64,000 nt of DNA, from positions 434,001 through 498,000 of the forward strand of contig NZ_VJWA01000002.1 of the NCBI RefSeq assembly GCF_007097155.1. The letters are read 5' to 3'. Every line of letters begins with the position of its first letter. Positions within the stretch are counted from its first letter, which is position 1. Shown here in pieces: positions 1 to 9,046 of this stretch. The notes beneath the pieces were generated by a model that worked only from the letters and a program-made list of their open reading frames with translations, had not been told where the DNA came from and ran no database searches. The DNA comes from Glacieibacterium frigidum (lineage in GTDB: Bacteria; Pseudomonadota; Alphaproteobacteria; Sphingomonadales; Sphingomonadaceae). Both the position numbers and the translations under genes were made by a program.

Positions 1-746
1 TGCAGGACCACCTCGACATGATCGTGCAGTGGAAGTGCACGCAGCCGGTGACGCTCAACGGCAGTGCGCGCTTCGACCGCAAGCTGCGTGCGCTGCTCGA
101 GTGGCGCTTCCGCAAGTCGGGCAACGCGAGCTACATCCCGACGCCCGCGGGCGCCTTTCTGTCGACGCGCGAGGGGCTGGCGGCGCCCGATGTCCAGCTG
201 CACTTCATGCCGGTGCGCGGCAATGCGCACGGCGCGGGGACCTTCACCGCCGAGCATGGCTATCAGATGCACGTCTGCCAGCTGCGCCCCGAGAGCCGGG
301 GGACGATCCGGCTGGGCGGGCCCAATGCCGCGACGGCACCGCTGATCGACCCGCAGTACCTGACCGCGCGCGAGGACGTCGAAACGCTGAGCGCCGGGGT
401 GCGGATCGCCCGCGCCATCGGCAATGCCGCGGCGTTCGACGACTATCGCGGGCAGGAGCTGTGGCCGACCGCCGAGGTCGCCGCCGACCAGGACGCGCTT
501 GTCGCGGCGATGCGGCAATGGGGGGAGACGATCTACCACCCCGTCGGCACCTGCCGCATGGGGGTCGACGAAAAGGCGGTGGTCGACGGCGCGTGCCGGG
601 TCAACGGGGTCCACGGCCTGCGCGTCGTCGACGCCAGCGTGATGCCGTTCCTGGTCAGCGGCAACACCAACGCCCCGACGATCATGGTCGCGGAGAAAGT
701 CAGCGACATGATCCTCGCGGATGCGAAGCAGGCGCTCGCGGCGTGA
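1..746 (+). CDS. GMC-family FAD oxidoreductase (choline dehydrogenase-like), C-terminal part
   Basis: The reading frame is open to the left edge, so the N-terminal FAD-binding half lies outside the window. The first residues read LQDHLD, the usual GMC motif near the substrate site. The C-terminus carries the family signature HPVGTCRMG followed by VNGVHGLRVVDASVMP and GNTNAPTIMVAEK, which contain the catalytic His and the second FAD contact. GMC enzymes oxidise alcohols, often choline or long-chain or aromatic alcohols; the substrate cannot be told from this fragment. The stop overlaps the GTG start of the next gene in the string GTGA, so the two are probably co-transcribed and may act in one degradation pathway. 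Confidence 0.9.
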   Translation, partial: QDHLDMIVQWKCTQPVTLNGSARFDRKLRALLEWRFRKSGNASYIPTPAGAFLSTREGLAAPDVQLHFMPVRGNAHGAGTFTAEHGYQMHVCQLRPESRGTIRLGGPNAATAPLIDPQYLTAREDVETLSAGVRIARAIGNAAAFDDYRGQELWPTAEVAADQDALVAAMRQWGETIYHPVGTCRMGVDEKAVVDGACRVNGVHGLRVVDASVMPFLVSGNTNAPTIMVAEKVSDMILADAKQALAA

Positions 747-1873
747 CCGCCGAGCCGTTCAAGGTCCCCGTCAACGAGGCCGAGGCGGCGTGGGTGCGCG
801 AGCGCGTCGCGTCGTACCGCTTCTTCGAGGAACCCGCCGAGTCCGGCTGGAGCCACGGCGCCAACCGCGACTATATGGAGCGGCTACGCACCTACTGGCT
901 CGACAGCTACGACTGGCCCGCCGCGGTTGCCAATCTGAACCGCCTCCCGCATGTCCGGGTCGAGGTCGAGCCGGGCTTTTGCCTGCACGCCGTGCACCGC
1001 CGCTCGTCGCGCGCCGATGCGCGGCCGCTGCTGATCGCGCACGGCTGGCCGGGGTCGGTGCTCGAGTTCGATGCCATCGTCGAGCGGCTTGCCGAACCGG
1101 AGTCGAAGGATTTGCCGGCCTTCCATGTCGTTGCTCCGTCGCTGCCCGGCTATGCCTGGTCGGACCGGCCGTCGGGGATGTGGGGGCCGCGGCGGGTCGC
1201 CGGGCTGTACGATGCGCTGATGCCGGCGCTCGGCTATGACCGGTACGTCTACCAGGGCGGCGACTGGGGCTGCGTCATCGGCGGCTGGCTGGGCCTCGAC
1301 AGCACGCGGCTCGACGGGCTGCACCTCTCGGGCTTTGGCCTGCGCCCGGCGAATATGTCGCCCGAGACTCCCGAGGACGTGAAGTGGCTGCAGAAGGCCG
1401 TGGCGGTGCGCGACCGCGAGACCGGCTACCTCCAGCTGCAGGGCACCAAGCCGCAGAGCCTGGGCTTCGCGATGATGGATTCGCCGATGGGCGTCGCGGC
1501 GTGGTTCTGCGAGAAGTTCGTCGGCTGGTCGGACACCGAGGGCAAGGTCACCGACCCGCCCTATGCGATGGACTGGCTGCTCACCAACATCATGATCTAC
1601 CTGACGACGCGCAGCTTCGCGACCGCGACCTGGATCTATCGCGGCATGTTCATCGAAGGCGGGTTCGCGATCCCCGAAGGGCGGCGGGTCGAGGTCCCCA
1701 CGGGCGTCGCTGCCTTCCCGTTCGACCTGCTCGCCTTCCCGGCGCGGCGCATCGTCGAGCGCGGCTATAACGTCGTGCACTGGACCGACATGCCGCGCGG
1801 CGGCCATTTCGCCAGCCTGGAGGAGCCCGAGCTGTTCCTCGCCGACGTGCGGAAGTTCGCGGGCGCGCTTTAG
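743..1873 (+). CDS. Epoxide hydrolase (EHN-type alpha/beta hydrolase)
   Basis: The GTG start overlaps the upstream stop by four bases. The N-terminal ~110 residues match the epoxide hydrolase N-terminal region ([38 protein letters not shown]). The alpha/beta hydrolase core follows, with the oxyanion motif [10 protein letters not shown] and the nucleophile elbow QGGDWG (Asp). The C-terminus has the catalytic His in [14 protein letters not shown]. Such enzymes open epoxides to diols. About 376 residues is normal for the family. Pairing with an alcohol oxidase suggests catabolism of a cyclic or aromatic compound, which is inference. Confidence 0.9.
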   Translation: MTAEPFKVPVNEAEAAWVRERVASYRFFEEPAESGWSHGANRDYMERLRTYWLDSYDWPAAVANLNRLPHVRVEVEPGFCLHAVHRRSSRADARPLLIAHGWPGSVLEFDAIVERLAEPESKDLPAFHVVAPSLPGYAWSDRPSGMWGPRRVAGLYDALMPALGYDRYVYQGGDWGCVIGGWLGLDSTRLDGLHLSGFGLRPANMSPETPEDVKWLQKAVAVRDRETGYLQLQGTKPQSLGFAMMDSPMGVAAWFCEKFVGWSDTEGKVTDPPYAMDWLLTNIMIYLTTRSFATATWIYRGMFIEGGFAIPEGRRVEVPTGVAAFPFDLLAFPARRIVERGYNVVHWTDMPRGGHFASLEEPELFLADVRKFAGAL

Positions 1874-2511
1874 TGGAGTGGCGCGTCGAGCCGGGGCTGG
1901 TCGATTACCGCCACGCGCTCGCCGTCATGGACGCGCGCGTCGAGGCGATCCGCGCCGGCACCGCGGACGAGCTGATCTGGCTGGTCGAGCATCCACCGCT
2001 CTACACCGCAGGCACCAGCGCCGCGCCCGCCGAACTGCTCGACGCGCGCTTTCCCGTGTTCGCGAGCGGGCGCGGCGGGCGGTACACCTATCACGGGCCG
2101 GGCCAGCGCGTGGTCTATGTGATGATCGATCTCGATCGGCGCGGGCGCGACCTGCGCGCCTATGTGGCCGCGCTCGAGGCGTGGGTGATCGCGGCACTCG
2201 CGCGACTGGGCGTGACCGCCCTCACGGCGCCGGGGCGGATCGGGGTGTGGGTCCCGACGTCCGTCGGGGAGGCGAAGATCGCGGCGCTCGGCGTACGCGT
2301 GCGGCGCTGGGTGACCTCGCACGGCGTCGCCATCAACGTCGCGCCCGACCTCGCGCACTTCGGCGGCATCGTGCCCTGCGGCCTCGAGGGATTTGCGGTG
2401 ACCAGCCTGGCGGCGCTCGGTGGCAAAGCCGACATGCCGGCGGTCGATGACGCGCTGCGCGCGTCCGTTCCGTCGCTGATCGATCTTGCTCGCACCGCTG
2501 CGCCACTGTAA
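1873..2511 (+). CDS. lipB: Octanoyl-[acyl carrier protein]:protein N-octanoyltransferase
   Basis: LipB moves an octanoyl group from ACP to the lipoyl domains of 2-oxoacid dehydrogenases and GcvH, the first step of lipoate assembly. Family features are [13 protein letters not shown] (residues ~66-78), the catalytic lysine in KIAALG (K135) and the acyl-carrying cysteine in VPCG (C169). The length of 212 residues is typical. The GTG start shares one base with the TAG stop of the epoxide hydrolase, so the gene is translated from the end of that operon. LipA is not in the window. Confidence 0.95.
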   Translation: MEWRVEPGLVDYRHALAVMDARVEAIRAGTADELIWLVEHPPLYTAGTSAAPAELLDARFPVFASGRGGRYTYHGPGQRVVYVMIDLDRRGRDLRAYVAALEAWVIAALARLGVTALTAPGRIGVWVPTSVGEAKIAALGVRVRRWVTSHGVAINVAPDLAHFGGIVPCGLEGFAVTSLAALGGKADMPAVDDALRASVPSLIDLARTAAPL

Positions 2512-2605
2512 ATTATGCCTGCTAGCTCCAGAGCGTGCGATGGAGATCGGCCTGCGGCGGCGGCGACACACCTTCACGGGCGTTGCGGCGGCGTTGTAAT
2601 CGCGC

Positions 2606-2633
2606 TTGAGGGGCGCGCGATTTGTGCTAATGT
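2606..2633 (+). promoter_or_regulatory. Possible promoter of the small lipoprotein gene
   Basis: TTGAGG (2606-2611), a 16-base spacer and TAATGT (2628-2633) lie in the lipB-to-lipoprotein gap, about 75 bases before the next start codon. Spacing is reasonable, but both boxes differ from consensus. Confidence 0.35.
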
Positions 2634-2708
2634 CCACTCCGGTTAGGGGATAAGGGCTGAACCGAAACCGACGATATCACGCTCGATTCAGAAACTTAGG
2701 AGACGAAA

Positions 2709-3014
2709 ATGGGTGACATTCTTTCGAAGCTGAAGACGGTTTCGCTGATCGCCGGTGTTGGCCTGCTCGTCGTCGCTTGCGGCGAGAAGAAGGCCGAGAC
2801 GACGACGACCGACACCACCACCACCACGACCGAAGCCGCGCCGCCGGCCACCGACGCGATGGCTGCTCCGGCTGCCGACGCGACGACGACCGATGCCATG
2901 GCCGCTCCGGCCGCCGGCACGACCGACGCCGCTGCTGCTCCGGCTGCCGATGCGATGGCTCCGGCCACCACGGACGCCGCCACGACCACGACGACGACCG
3001 AAGAGACCAAGTAA
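2709..3014 (+). CDS. Small Thr/Ala/Asp-rich lipoprotein
   Basis: Residues 1-24 form a lipoprotein signal (hydrophobic SLIAGVGLLVVACG with lipobox VVAC), so the mature protein should be lipid-anchored at Cys 24. The remaining ~78 residues are low-complexity: runs of Thr and near-repeats of ATDAMAAPAAD. No catalytic domain is visible. AGGAGA sits about 7 bases before the ATG. A strong intrinsic terminator follows, so it is a monocistronic and probably well-expressed envelope protein. Function unknown. Confidence 0.8.
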   Translation: MGDILSKLKTVSLIAGVGLLVVACGEKKAETTTTDTTTTTTEAAPPATDAMAAPAADATTTDAMAAPAAGTTDAAAAPAADAMAPATTDAATTTTTTEETK

Positions 3015-3040
3015 GCTTCGGACGTTCGAACGTTATGGGG

Positions 3041-3072
3041 AAGGGCCGCCGCACTGGCGGCCCTTCTTTTTT
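3041..3072 (+). terminator. Intrinsic terminator after the small lipoprotein
   Basis: A ten-base-pair stem AAGGGCCGCC / GGCGGCCCTT with a five-base loop is followed by a T-rich run (CTTTTTTG), a textbook rho-independent terminator. Confidence 0.9.
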
Positions 3073-3126
3073 GTGCGCTATAGCAAGTCGCGTCGCCACG
3101 CCGGCGCGCCTTTGGGGAGTATGACG

Positions 3127-3426
3127 ATGAGCCTCGAGCAGATCACCGAACAGATGCGCAGCCGTGTCGGCACCAGCGCCAACCTCCGCAAGTCGGTCAA
3201 GTTCGACTTCGGCGATGACGGCGCCGTCCGCATCGACGACACCGTGTCGCCCGCCGTCGTCGACAACCAGAACGTCCCCACCGATTGCACCGTCAAGGTC
3301 AGCATGGCGGACTTCACCGACATGGCGACCGGCAAGCAGAACCCGCAGATGGCGTTCATGATGGGCAAGCTGAAGGTCGAGGGCGACATGTCGGTCGCGA
3401 TGCAGCTGGGCAGCATCCTCGGCTGA
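3127..3426 (+). CDS. SCP2 sterol-binding domain protein
   Basis: About 99 residues beginning MSLEQITEQM. It has the SCP2 pattern: a hydrophobic beta sheet (VKFDFGDDGAVRIDD), CTVKVSMADFTDMATGKQNPQMAFMMGKLKVEGDMSVAMQLGSIL at the C-terminus. SCP2 domains bind lipids or acyl-CoA in the cytosol. An ATG lies six bases upstream (3121), but GGGGAG at 3114-3119 is correctly spaced only from 3127, so I use that start. Confidence 0.88.
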   Translation: MSLEQITEQMRSRVGTSANLRKSVKFDFGDDGAVRIDDTVSPAVVDNQNVPTDCTVKVSMADFTDMATGKQNPQMAFMMGKLKVEGDMSVAMQLGSILG

Positions 3427-3502
3427 CTCTGGCGGCGCACGCCGCACCCGGTTATGCGTAGACCGAGCCCGCGTTTCGCGGGCCGGTCCCGGGGAGTAAA
3501 AT

Positions 3503-4126
3503 GTGCGTCGATCGACTTATTTCAACAACTTGGCGGTCGTTCTGATCGCCGTGCCGGTGACGGCGGTGGCACAGGCCCCGGCCGCGGCACCCGCCGCGGT
3601 CTCCGCCGCACCGCCCGTCGCCGGCACCCTGGCACCCCGCGGCGGCGTGATGACCCCGCAAACCATCCAGCTCCGCCCGATGACCCCGCTCGAGACGGAG
3701 GCCAATGCGGTATGGAGCCTTCGCGCCGGCCTGAACGTCGCTGCGCTGCAGTGCCAGTTCTCGCCCTATCTCGCGACGGTGAAGACCTACAACGACCTGC
3801 TCAAGCACCATTCAGCCGAGCTCGCGGCGGCGCAGGCGACGATGGTCGCGCACTTTAAGCGCTACGACAAGGCGCGCGCGCTCAACAGCTTCGATCAATA
3901 TTCGACGAAGATCTACAACAGCTATTCGACCCTCGATGCGCAATACGCCTTTTGCAACGCGGCGTCGGCGGCGGGGCGCGGGACGTTGCTGCTCAGCAAG
4001 GGTGGCCTCGGCAAATATGCGATCGCGCAGACGCCGGTGCTACGGACTGCGCTGACGCCCGGCGTCGCGCCTGGCGTGACGATGCTCGAACCGATGCCGA
4101 TCTTTCCGGTGCCCGAGAAGCCGTAA
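3503..4126 (+). CDS. Exported protein of unknown function
   Basis: The first ~23 residues form a Sec signal peptide (LAVVLIAVPVTAVAQA, cleavage after AQA). An Ala/Pro-rich linker and a ~130-residue domain with two cysteines and many Tyr/Asn residues follow (QCQFSPYLATVKTYNDLLKHHSAELAAAQ, AQYAFCNAASAAGRG). I do not recognise the family. The start is GTG at 3503 with GGGGAG six bases before it; an out-of-frame ATG at 3501 is ignored. The gene ends near a bidirectional terminator shared with the convergent OmpA gene. Confidence 0.75.
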   Translation: MRRSTYFNNLAVVLIAVPVTAVAQAPAAAPAAVSAAPPVAGTLAPRGGVMTPQTIQLRPMTPLETEANAVWSLRAGLNVAALQCQFSPYLATVKTYNDLLKHHSAELAAAQATMVAHFKRYDKARALNSFDQYSTKIYNSYSTLDAQYAFCNAASAAGRGTLLLSKGGLGKYAIAQTPVLRTALTPGVAPGVTMLEPMPIFPVPEKP

Positions 4127-4152
4127 CTTTCGTCGTCGCACTCTGACATGAA

Positions 4153-4178
4153 AAGGGCCGCCCCGAGGGGCGGCCCTT
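4153..4178. terminator. Bidirectional intrinsic terminator
   Basis: A 12-bp perfect stem AAGGGCCGCCCC / GGGGCGGCCCTT with a three-base loop lies between two convergent genes. It has A-rich sequence on one side and CATTTT on the other, so it can stop transcription from both directions. Confidence 0.85.
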
Positions 4179-4204
4179 CGCATTTTGGGCCTGGGCCCCG
4201 CTTT

Positions 4205-5377
4205 TTACTGCGGGGTGCAGGGATAGGCGGCCGGAGCGGGAGCACCACCGAAGGTGATCTCGACGCGGCGGTTCTGCGGCTCACGGACACCGTCGGCAGT
4301 GTCGACGAGCGGACGGCTCTCACCGAACGCCTCGGTCGTGATGACGCCATCGGGCACGCCCTTGGTCGCCATGTACGCCTTGACGGCATCCGAACGGCGC
4401 TGCGAGAGGCCGACGTTGTACGCATCGGTACCCGACTTGTCGGCGTGACCGGCGAGCATGACGCTGGTCTGGCCCGTCGCGGCGTACTGCTCAGCGGCAC
4501 GGTCGAGAACCGCGGCGGCCTCGGCAGTGATCACCGACTTGTCCCAATCGAAGAACACCAGGAACGGTCCGGGCGTCACAGCGGCGGGCGGGCAAGGCGG
4601 CAGCGGCGGCGGCGGGGGCGGCGGCGGCGGGGGCGGCGGGGGCGGCGGCGGTGCGGCGTCCTCACCGAAGTTGTACGTCAGGCCGACGAGCAGCGAGTGG
4701 CTGCGGAAACGCGATTCCGTCTCCAGGCCGTTAAGCTCGAAGGTCTTGACGTTGTCCGCCGTGAAGAAGCGATACTTCAGCGACAGGTCGACACGCTCGG
4801 TGATCGGCTTGCGAATGCCGGCGATCGCCTGGTAGGCGAAGCCCGTGTCGCTGTCGTCGAGGAACGCGCTGCCGAACTTGACCAGCTGCAGGTCCGAATA
4901 CTTCACACGCGCAACGCCGACGCCGCCGCCGACGAAGCCGCTGATGCCGCCATCCTGGCCGCCGAAGTCGAACATGCCGTTGAGCATGAACGACAGCACG
5001 CGCGAGTTGCCGTCAGCAGCGTTGAAGGTGCCCGGATTGACGAGCTGCGAGCGGCCGTTGAAGCCGATGATCGGCGAGCCCGACTGGAGGATCTGGACCG
5101 AGTCCAGATTAGCGTCCTTGTAGGCGACTTCGAATTCCGTGCGGAAACCGCCGAAATCGTAACCGATCTGACCACCGACATCGAAACCATATTCATGGTT
5201 GAGCTGGAGGGCATTGTTGGTGGTCGCGGTGTTCGCCGCGTTACGAACGTCGAACTGAACGTCCTCGACGATCATCCCGCCGGCATCGACACCGATGTAC
5301 CAGGCTCCGTCCTTGGCCAAAGCCGGTCCGGCGAGTGCGGTGGTGGCTAGCGCCAACGCCACGGCAAATTTCCGCAT
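4205..5377 (-). CDS. OmpA-family outer-membrane protein with polyproline linker
   Basis: Signal peptide (residues 1-21, ending ALA), then an eight-stranded porin-like beta-barrel domain to about residue 245, ending LLVGLTYNF. A linker of some twenty prolines (residues ~251-270) precedes a C-terminal OmpA peptidoglycan-binding domain (FFDWDKSVITAEAAAVLDRAA, LAGHADKSGTDAYNVGLSQRRSDAVKAYM, FGESRPLVDTADGVREPQNRRVEI) with the Asp and Arg that contact diaminopimelate. The protein anchors the outer membrane to the cell wall. It is flanked by a strong terminator, as expected for an abundant protein. The proline tract is encoded by a GGC/GGG-rich repeat that could slip. Confidence 0.93.
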   Translation of the reverse strand: MRKFAVALALATTALAGPALAKDGAWYIGVDAGGMIVEDVQFDVRNAANTATTNNALQLNHEYGFDVGGQIGYDFGGFRTEFEVAYKDANLDSVQILQSGSPIIGFNGRSQLVNPGTFNAADGNSRVLSFMLNGMFDFGGQDGGISGFVGGGVGVARVKYSDLQLVKFGSAFLDDSDTGFAYQAIAGIRKPITERVDLSLKYRFFTADNVKTFELNGLETESRFRSHSLLVGLTYNFGEDAAPPPPPPPPPPPPPPPPLPPCPPAAVTPGPFLVFFDWDKSVITAEAAAVLDRAAEQYAATGQTSVMLAGHADKSGTDAYNVGLSQRRSDAVKAYMATKGVPDGVITTEAFGESRPLVDTADGVREPQNRRVEITFGGAPAPAAYPCTPQ

Positions 5378-5521
5378 GTGGTTCCCCTTTCAAAAGGTCG
5401 TGCTTCTGTCGAAGCGCACCTAACGCTCTAACTCACGGAATATCCCCCTGCAAGCCGTGAATAAGCCGTCGTGTTGCCAAGAAACAACAGTGCAAAGCGA
5501 AGTACAACGCGGGGAGGTCGA

Positions 5522-6022
5522 TCATCCCGCAACAAGCCCCTGAAATCGCAGATCCGCGACCAAGGCGGCAATCGCCGCGCGCGCCTCGGCGTCGACAACG
5601 GCGCCACCCTCGACCGGTGGAACCGTACTCATTCCGCCGCCAAGCACGGTCCGGGTGCCGACCCTGAGCGCCGCGACCGGCCAGCCGTCGTCCCGCCAGC
5701 CGTCGGCCGTGAAAACCGCAAAGCGCTGGACGTCGCGCAGCCAGGCGACGCATCCCTGCTGCGGCACGGCATAGCGCCAGCCGCCGGTGCCGAAGCTGGC
5801 GATCTCTGCCGAGCGCCCCGCCCAGTCGCCGGTCGCACCCGCCGCGACGATCCACGCCTGCCCGGGCACCGGCGCGGCAGGCGGCGCGGCGAGTGTCAGC
5901 GTCTCGACCGCGAGGTGGAGCAGCGTGTCGATGCCTGCCACCGCTTCATTGTGGGTGACCTCCTTCTGCGCCTGCCCGACCTGCAGCAGGGGCAGCGCAT
6001 AGCGGTCCGAAACTTCAGCCAT
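5522..6022 (-). CDS. DUF2793 protein, last gene of the GTA-like cluster
   Basis: 166 residues with the DUF2793 hallmark near the N-terminus, RYALPLLQVGQAQKEVTHNEA. This family occurs at the tail-fibre end of phage and GTA clusters in alphaproteobacteria. A Trp-rich middle (PGQAWIVAAGATGDWAGRSAEIASFGTGGWRYAVP) follows. It starts ten bases after the gp15-like stop and is probably co-translated with it. Likely a tail-tip or fibre-associated protein; the exact role is unknown. Confidence 0.82.
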   Translation of the reverse strand: MAEVSDRYALPLLQVGQAQKEVTHNEAVAGIDTLLHLAVETLTLAAPPAAPVPGQAWIVAAGATGDWAGRSAEIASFGTGGWRYAVPQQGCVAWLRDVQRFAVFTADGWRDDGWPVAALRVGTRTVLGGGMSTVPPVEGGAVVDAEARAAIAALVADLRFQGLVAG

Positions 6023-6032
6023 CTCAGTCTCC

Positions 6033-8210
6033 TCAAGCCAGAATGAAGGTCGCCGACGCAGGCGCGCCCGGCCCGGTCAGCTCGCCGATCTGCGCGACGG
6101 TCAGCGTCACGGCGGCGCCGTCCGCGAGGCCGTCGGCAGCGCGGGCAGCGGCGGGATAGCGCCATTCGGGCGCGTCGGTGTCGGCGGTGCGCCGAACGAT
6201 GCCGCCGCTCGCCAATGTGACGCGATACGCCTCGCGCGCTTCGCCGAGCGACGCGTCGTTGCCGTCGAGCCAGGCGAAACCCGCGCGGCTGCGACGCCGC
6301 CAGGTGAAGACGATGTCCTCGCCCTCGGTCCGCCCCGCCAAGAAGACGGGCGCCAGCGGCCGCAGCGCTGCGCCACCCAGCGTCAGCACGACGGGCGGTG
6401 TCGCGGCGTCACCCGCCCCCGTCGCGCGCACCCTTATCGTGCGGCCCAACAGCTCGGCAGGCGGATCGACCGCAAGCAGCCGCGTCGCGTCGAGCAGCAC
6501 GAAGCACGTGCCCGCAGCATGCGCTGCGACCATGGTTCCGCGCCGTGCCCGCAGCAGGTTCGAAAGCCGGAACCGCCCGCCACCGAGCGCCATGGCATCG
6601 CCGAACTGGACGATCTCGTCGCCAATCACGGCGAGGTTGGCGCCCGCCAGCACCGCCGCCTCACTGCGGCTTTCGAGCCACATGTCGCCGAGCTGCACGA
6701 CCACCGCGCTGGCGCGGTCCCAGCGGTCGTCGCAGCCGGTCGGAAGCGGTTCCGCGAGAACGCCGATCGCACTCGCCGCGCCGACCTCGCCGGCCATCGC
6801 ATAGCTGTCACCGTCGTCGGCGCTGAAGGCGATCCCCGTGCGCCGCCAGCCGGGAGATGCCCCGGCAGCCGCGATCCACAGGCGCGGCGTCGTGCCCCCG
6901 CCGTCGAACAGCGGCGGCAGGTCGAGCACCGCCAGCGTCGTCGGTCCCGGCGCGGCGTCACCCGCGTCATGGCTGCGGCCCGGGTCGGCAACCCCGCTGC
7001 CCGCGGCGCGCAGCGGCAGGCGCTCGGCATCGAGCGTCACGACGAAGTCGCCGAAGCTCCACCGCCGCACCGCCCAACCCGACATCACCCGGTCGCCCGC
7101 GCGTACCCCCAGAGCGCGCCACGGCAGGCGCAACGCAGCTGTCGTCCGCGCTGCCAGCCCGCGCGCCAGCACGTCCGCCGCCAGCCGCTTGGCGTCGTCC
7201 GCGGCGAGCACGACCGGCGCGTCGATCTGCCCGGTGCGCCCCCCGCCGCCGCGCCGCGACGCGCGCTGCAACCCCGCCTGATAGTCGCGCGCCGGGTCGA
7301 GGAAGCCGATCGCGACCGCATCGTCGAGTGCTGCGGCGGCAGCGCGCGTCTCGCTGCGCGCGGTTTTGGTGTCGCTGCCCGCGGCGACGCTGCCCAGGTC
7401 GGCATCGGCGATAGTCGCCGCCGCCCCCGCGCCCGCGCGCATTACCAGCCGCGCGCCGTCGTCGGTGAAGCGCAGGTCGAACAGCCGCGCCAGCTGCGCG
7501 AGCGGCTCGCGCGCTGCCCCGCCGCGCGCCGCGACAAAGCCCTCGAACGCCGGGAACACCCCCGCCGCCTGCAGCACGCCGTCGCCAAGATCGACCGCGA
7601 CCCCGCCCGCATCGACCGCGCCCTCGTCGGCGACAACCTCGAAAGTCAGGTTGGGAATGCGGTTGCCATAGTCGGCGAGCGGCAGGTCCTCGAACACCGC
7701 GTACGCCAGCCCGCGATACGCCGGGCAGCCGCCGCCCTCGGCCGCGGCGATCAGCGGATCGGCGCCCTGCCCTTCGCCGCCGGAATGCAGGCGCATCGTT
7801 ACCGGCGTCAACCAGGCCCCGCCGGCATCGCGGAGCAGCTTGCCGTCCGCCCACACCCGCGCGACGCGCACCACCGCCCGCGCCGACAGGGCGACGGCGA
7901 AGGACGCGCTATAGCTGTAACTCGTCGTGCGCGCGCCGCCGCGCTTTCCGCCGCCGCTCGTCGTCGCGGTTTCGGCGATCCCTGCCGTCCAGATCAGATT
8001 CCCCGCGACGCGGACGCAGCCATAGACGCGCGGCAGCGGCTCGCCATAGGCCGAGCTCTGCACCGCGAGGTTGCCCAGCCGCGCACCCTCGCGCGCCTTG
8101 CCCGACCCCAGGATCGCGCGGTCGAGCGACCCGCCGAGGAACGTCCCCATCAGCCCGCCGATCGGCCCGCCGAGCGCGCGCCCGACGGTGCCCAGCACCA
8201 ATGTCGCCAT
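6033..8210 (-). CDS. GTA tail-tip host-specificity protein (gp15-like), short form
   Basis: 725 residues. The N-terminus is glycine-rich with a membrane-penetrating character (VGRALGGPIGGLMGTFLGGSLDRAIL). Then comes the phage tail-hub signature AYGEPLPRVYGCVRVAGNLIWTAG and the body of the putative phage tail protein domain, ending in fibronectin-like strands. In Rhodobacter capsulatus GTA the equivalent (rcc01698) is about 1300 residues and carries a TIM-barrel domain; here that part is missing and a TIM-barrel-like region is found on the gp12-like protein instead. Expected at the tail tip, contacting the recipient envelope. Confidence 0.85.
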   Translation of the reverse strand: MATLVLGTVGRALGGPIGGLMGTFLGGSLDRAILGSGKAREGARLGNLAVQSSAYGEPLPRVYGCVRVAGNLIWTAGIAETATTSGGGKRGGARTTSYSYSASFAVALSARAVVRVARVWADGKLLRDAGGAWLTPVTMRLHSGGEGQGADPLIAAAEGGGCPAYRGLAYAVFEDLPLADYGNRIPNLTFEVVADEGAVDAGGVAVDLGDGVLQAAGVFPAFEGFVAARGGAAREPLAQLARLFDLRFTDDGARLVMRAGAGAAATIADADLGSVAAGSDTKTARSETRAAAAALDDAVAIGFLDPARDYQAGLQRASRRGGGGRTGQIDAPVVLAADDAKRLAADVLARGLAARTTAALRLPWRALGVRAGDRVMSGWAVRRWSFGDFVVTLDAERLPLRAAGSGVADPGRSHDAGDAAPGPTTLAVLDLPPLFDGGGTTPRLWIAAAGASPGWRRTGIAFSADDGDSYAMAGEVGAASAIGVLAEPLPTGCDDRWDRASAVVVQLGDMWLESRSEAAVLAGANLAVIGDEIVQFGDAMALGGGRFRLSNLLRARRGTMVAAHAAGTCFVLLDATRLLAVDPPAELLGRTIRVRATGAGDAATPPVVLTLGGAALRPLAPVFLAGRTEGEDIVFTWRRRSRAGFAWLDGNDASLGEAREAYRVTLASGGIVRRTADTDAPEWRYPAAARAADGLADGAAVTLTVAQIGELTGPGAPASATFILA

Positions 8211-8213
8211 GGC

Positions 8214-8624
8214 CTACTCCTGTGATTGTGCGGGCAGCTGCCAAGCCCCGACGACCGCCCAGTCCGGATCAAGCGGCCCCTCGACGACGCGGCCCAGCCC
8301 GGCGTGCGCGTGGACGACGCCGCGCTCGGTCACGACGCCGAGGTGACGGCGCCCCGGGGCGGGTGCGATGACCAGAATGTCGCCCGGCGCAGCGCGCTCG
8401 ATCGCCACGCACCCCTGCGTGGCGAGCCCCGCGTCGAGCGCCGCCTCGCCGTCGCCACCCAGCCGATAGGGCGGCACGACGAACGAGACCCCGCCCCCGC
8501 GCGCCGCAATCAGCACCACCCCGATGCAGTCGAGCGCCACCCCGGGCGTCCGCCCCTGCGGCCGGAAACGTGTGCCGACGCACCCCCGCGCCGCCGCGAC
8601 GATGGCCAAGGCGCTGGCGTGCAT
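8214..8624 (-). CDS. GTA NlpC/P60-type peptidase (gp14-like)
   Basis: 136 residues with the NlpC/P60 triad pattern: catalytic Cys in LDCIGVV (C33), His in RRHLGVV (H94) and a further His about residue 107. In GTAs this tail-tip enzyme cleaves peptidoglycan stem peptides during entry of the tail. It is spaced three bases from gp15. Its start lies only 39 bases from a divergent plus-strand gene, so it is cut off from the gp13 gene that normally precedes it. Confidence 0.88.
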   Translation of the reverse strand: MHASALAIVAAARGCVGTRFRPQGRTPGVALDCIGVVLIAARGGGVSFVVPPYRLGGDGEAALDAGLATQGCVAIERAAPGDILVIAPAPGRRHLGVVTERGVVHAHAGLGRVVEGPLDPDWAVVGAWQLPAQSQE

Positions 8625-8663
8625 GGCATAGCTCTCCTGCAGACGAGACTGGGGAGTCGAACG

Positions 8664-9032
8664 ATGCGCGTCATGGTGCTGGTCACGGCGACCGAAGACA
8701 GCGAGCGCGGCTTCGAGCCGACCGACGAGACGCTGGCGATGATGGCCGCGATGGGCCGCTACAACGACGAACTCGCCGCTGCCGGCATCCTGGTCATGGG
8801 CGACGGCCTGCGGCCGAGCTTGGACGGCCGCCGCGTCGCCTTCGACGGCGACACGCGAACGGTCAGCGAAGGCCCCTTCGCCAACCCGCGCGATCTCGTT
8901 GCGGGTTTCTGGCTGTGGACCGTCAAGGACCTCGACGAAGCGGTCGCCTGGGTGAAGCGCTGCCCGAACCCGATGCCCGGCCCCAGCGAAATTGAAATCC
9001 GCCCGCTGTACGAAGCCGACGACCTCGCCTGA
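8664..9032 (+). CDS. YciI-like (DGPF) protein
   Basis: 122 residues of the YCII/DGPF fold: MRVMVLVTATEDSE, ...AAAGILVMGDGLRPS, TRTVSEGPFANPRDLVAGFWLW and AVAWVKRCPNP. The catalytic-like His/Asp pair of enzymatic YciI is not obvious, as is common for DGPF proteins, which often sit with ECF sigma factors; none is here. GGGGAG at 8651-8656 sets the start. It lies inside the GTA cluster on the opposite strand, followed 14 bases later by the pirin gene, so the two form a small operon. Confidence 0.85.
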   Translation: MRVMVLVTATEDSERGFEPTDETLAMMAAMGRYNDELAAAGILVMGDGLRPSLDGRRVAFDGDTRTVSEGPFANPRDLVAGFWLWTVKDLDEAVAWVKRCPNPMPGPSEIEIRPLYEADDLA

Positions 9033-9046
9033 TCACGGAGACCGAC

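Noticed and set aside
29-742. In-frame upstream extension of the epoxide hydrolase
   Set aside because: It is the out-of-frame shadow of the GMC oxidoreductase; the real start is GTG 743 with a GTGA overlap.
3467-3483. Terminator GCCCGCG-TTT-CGCGGGC after the SCP2 gene
   Set aside because: The stem is clear but there is no T run; it may be a weak hairpin in the leader of the exported protein gene.
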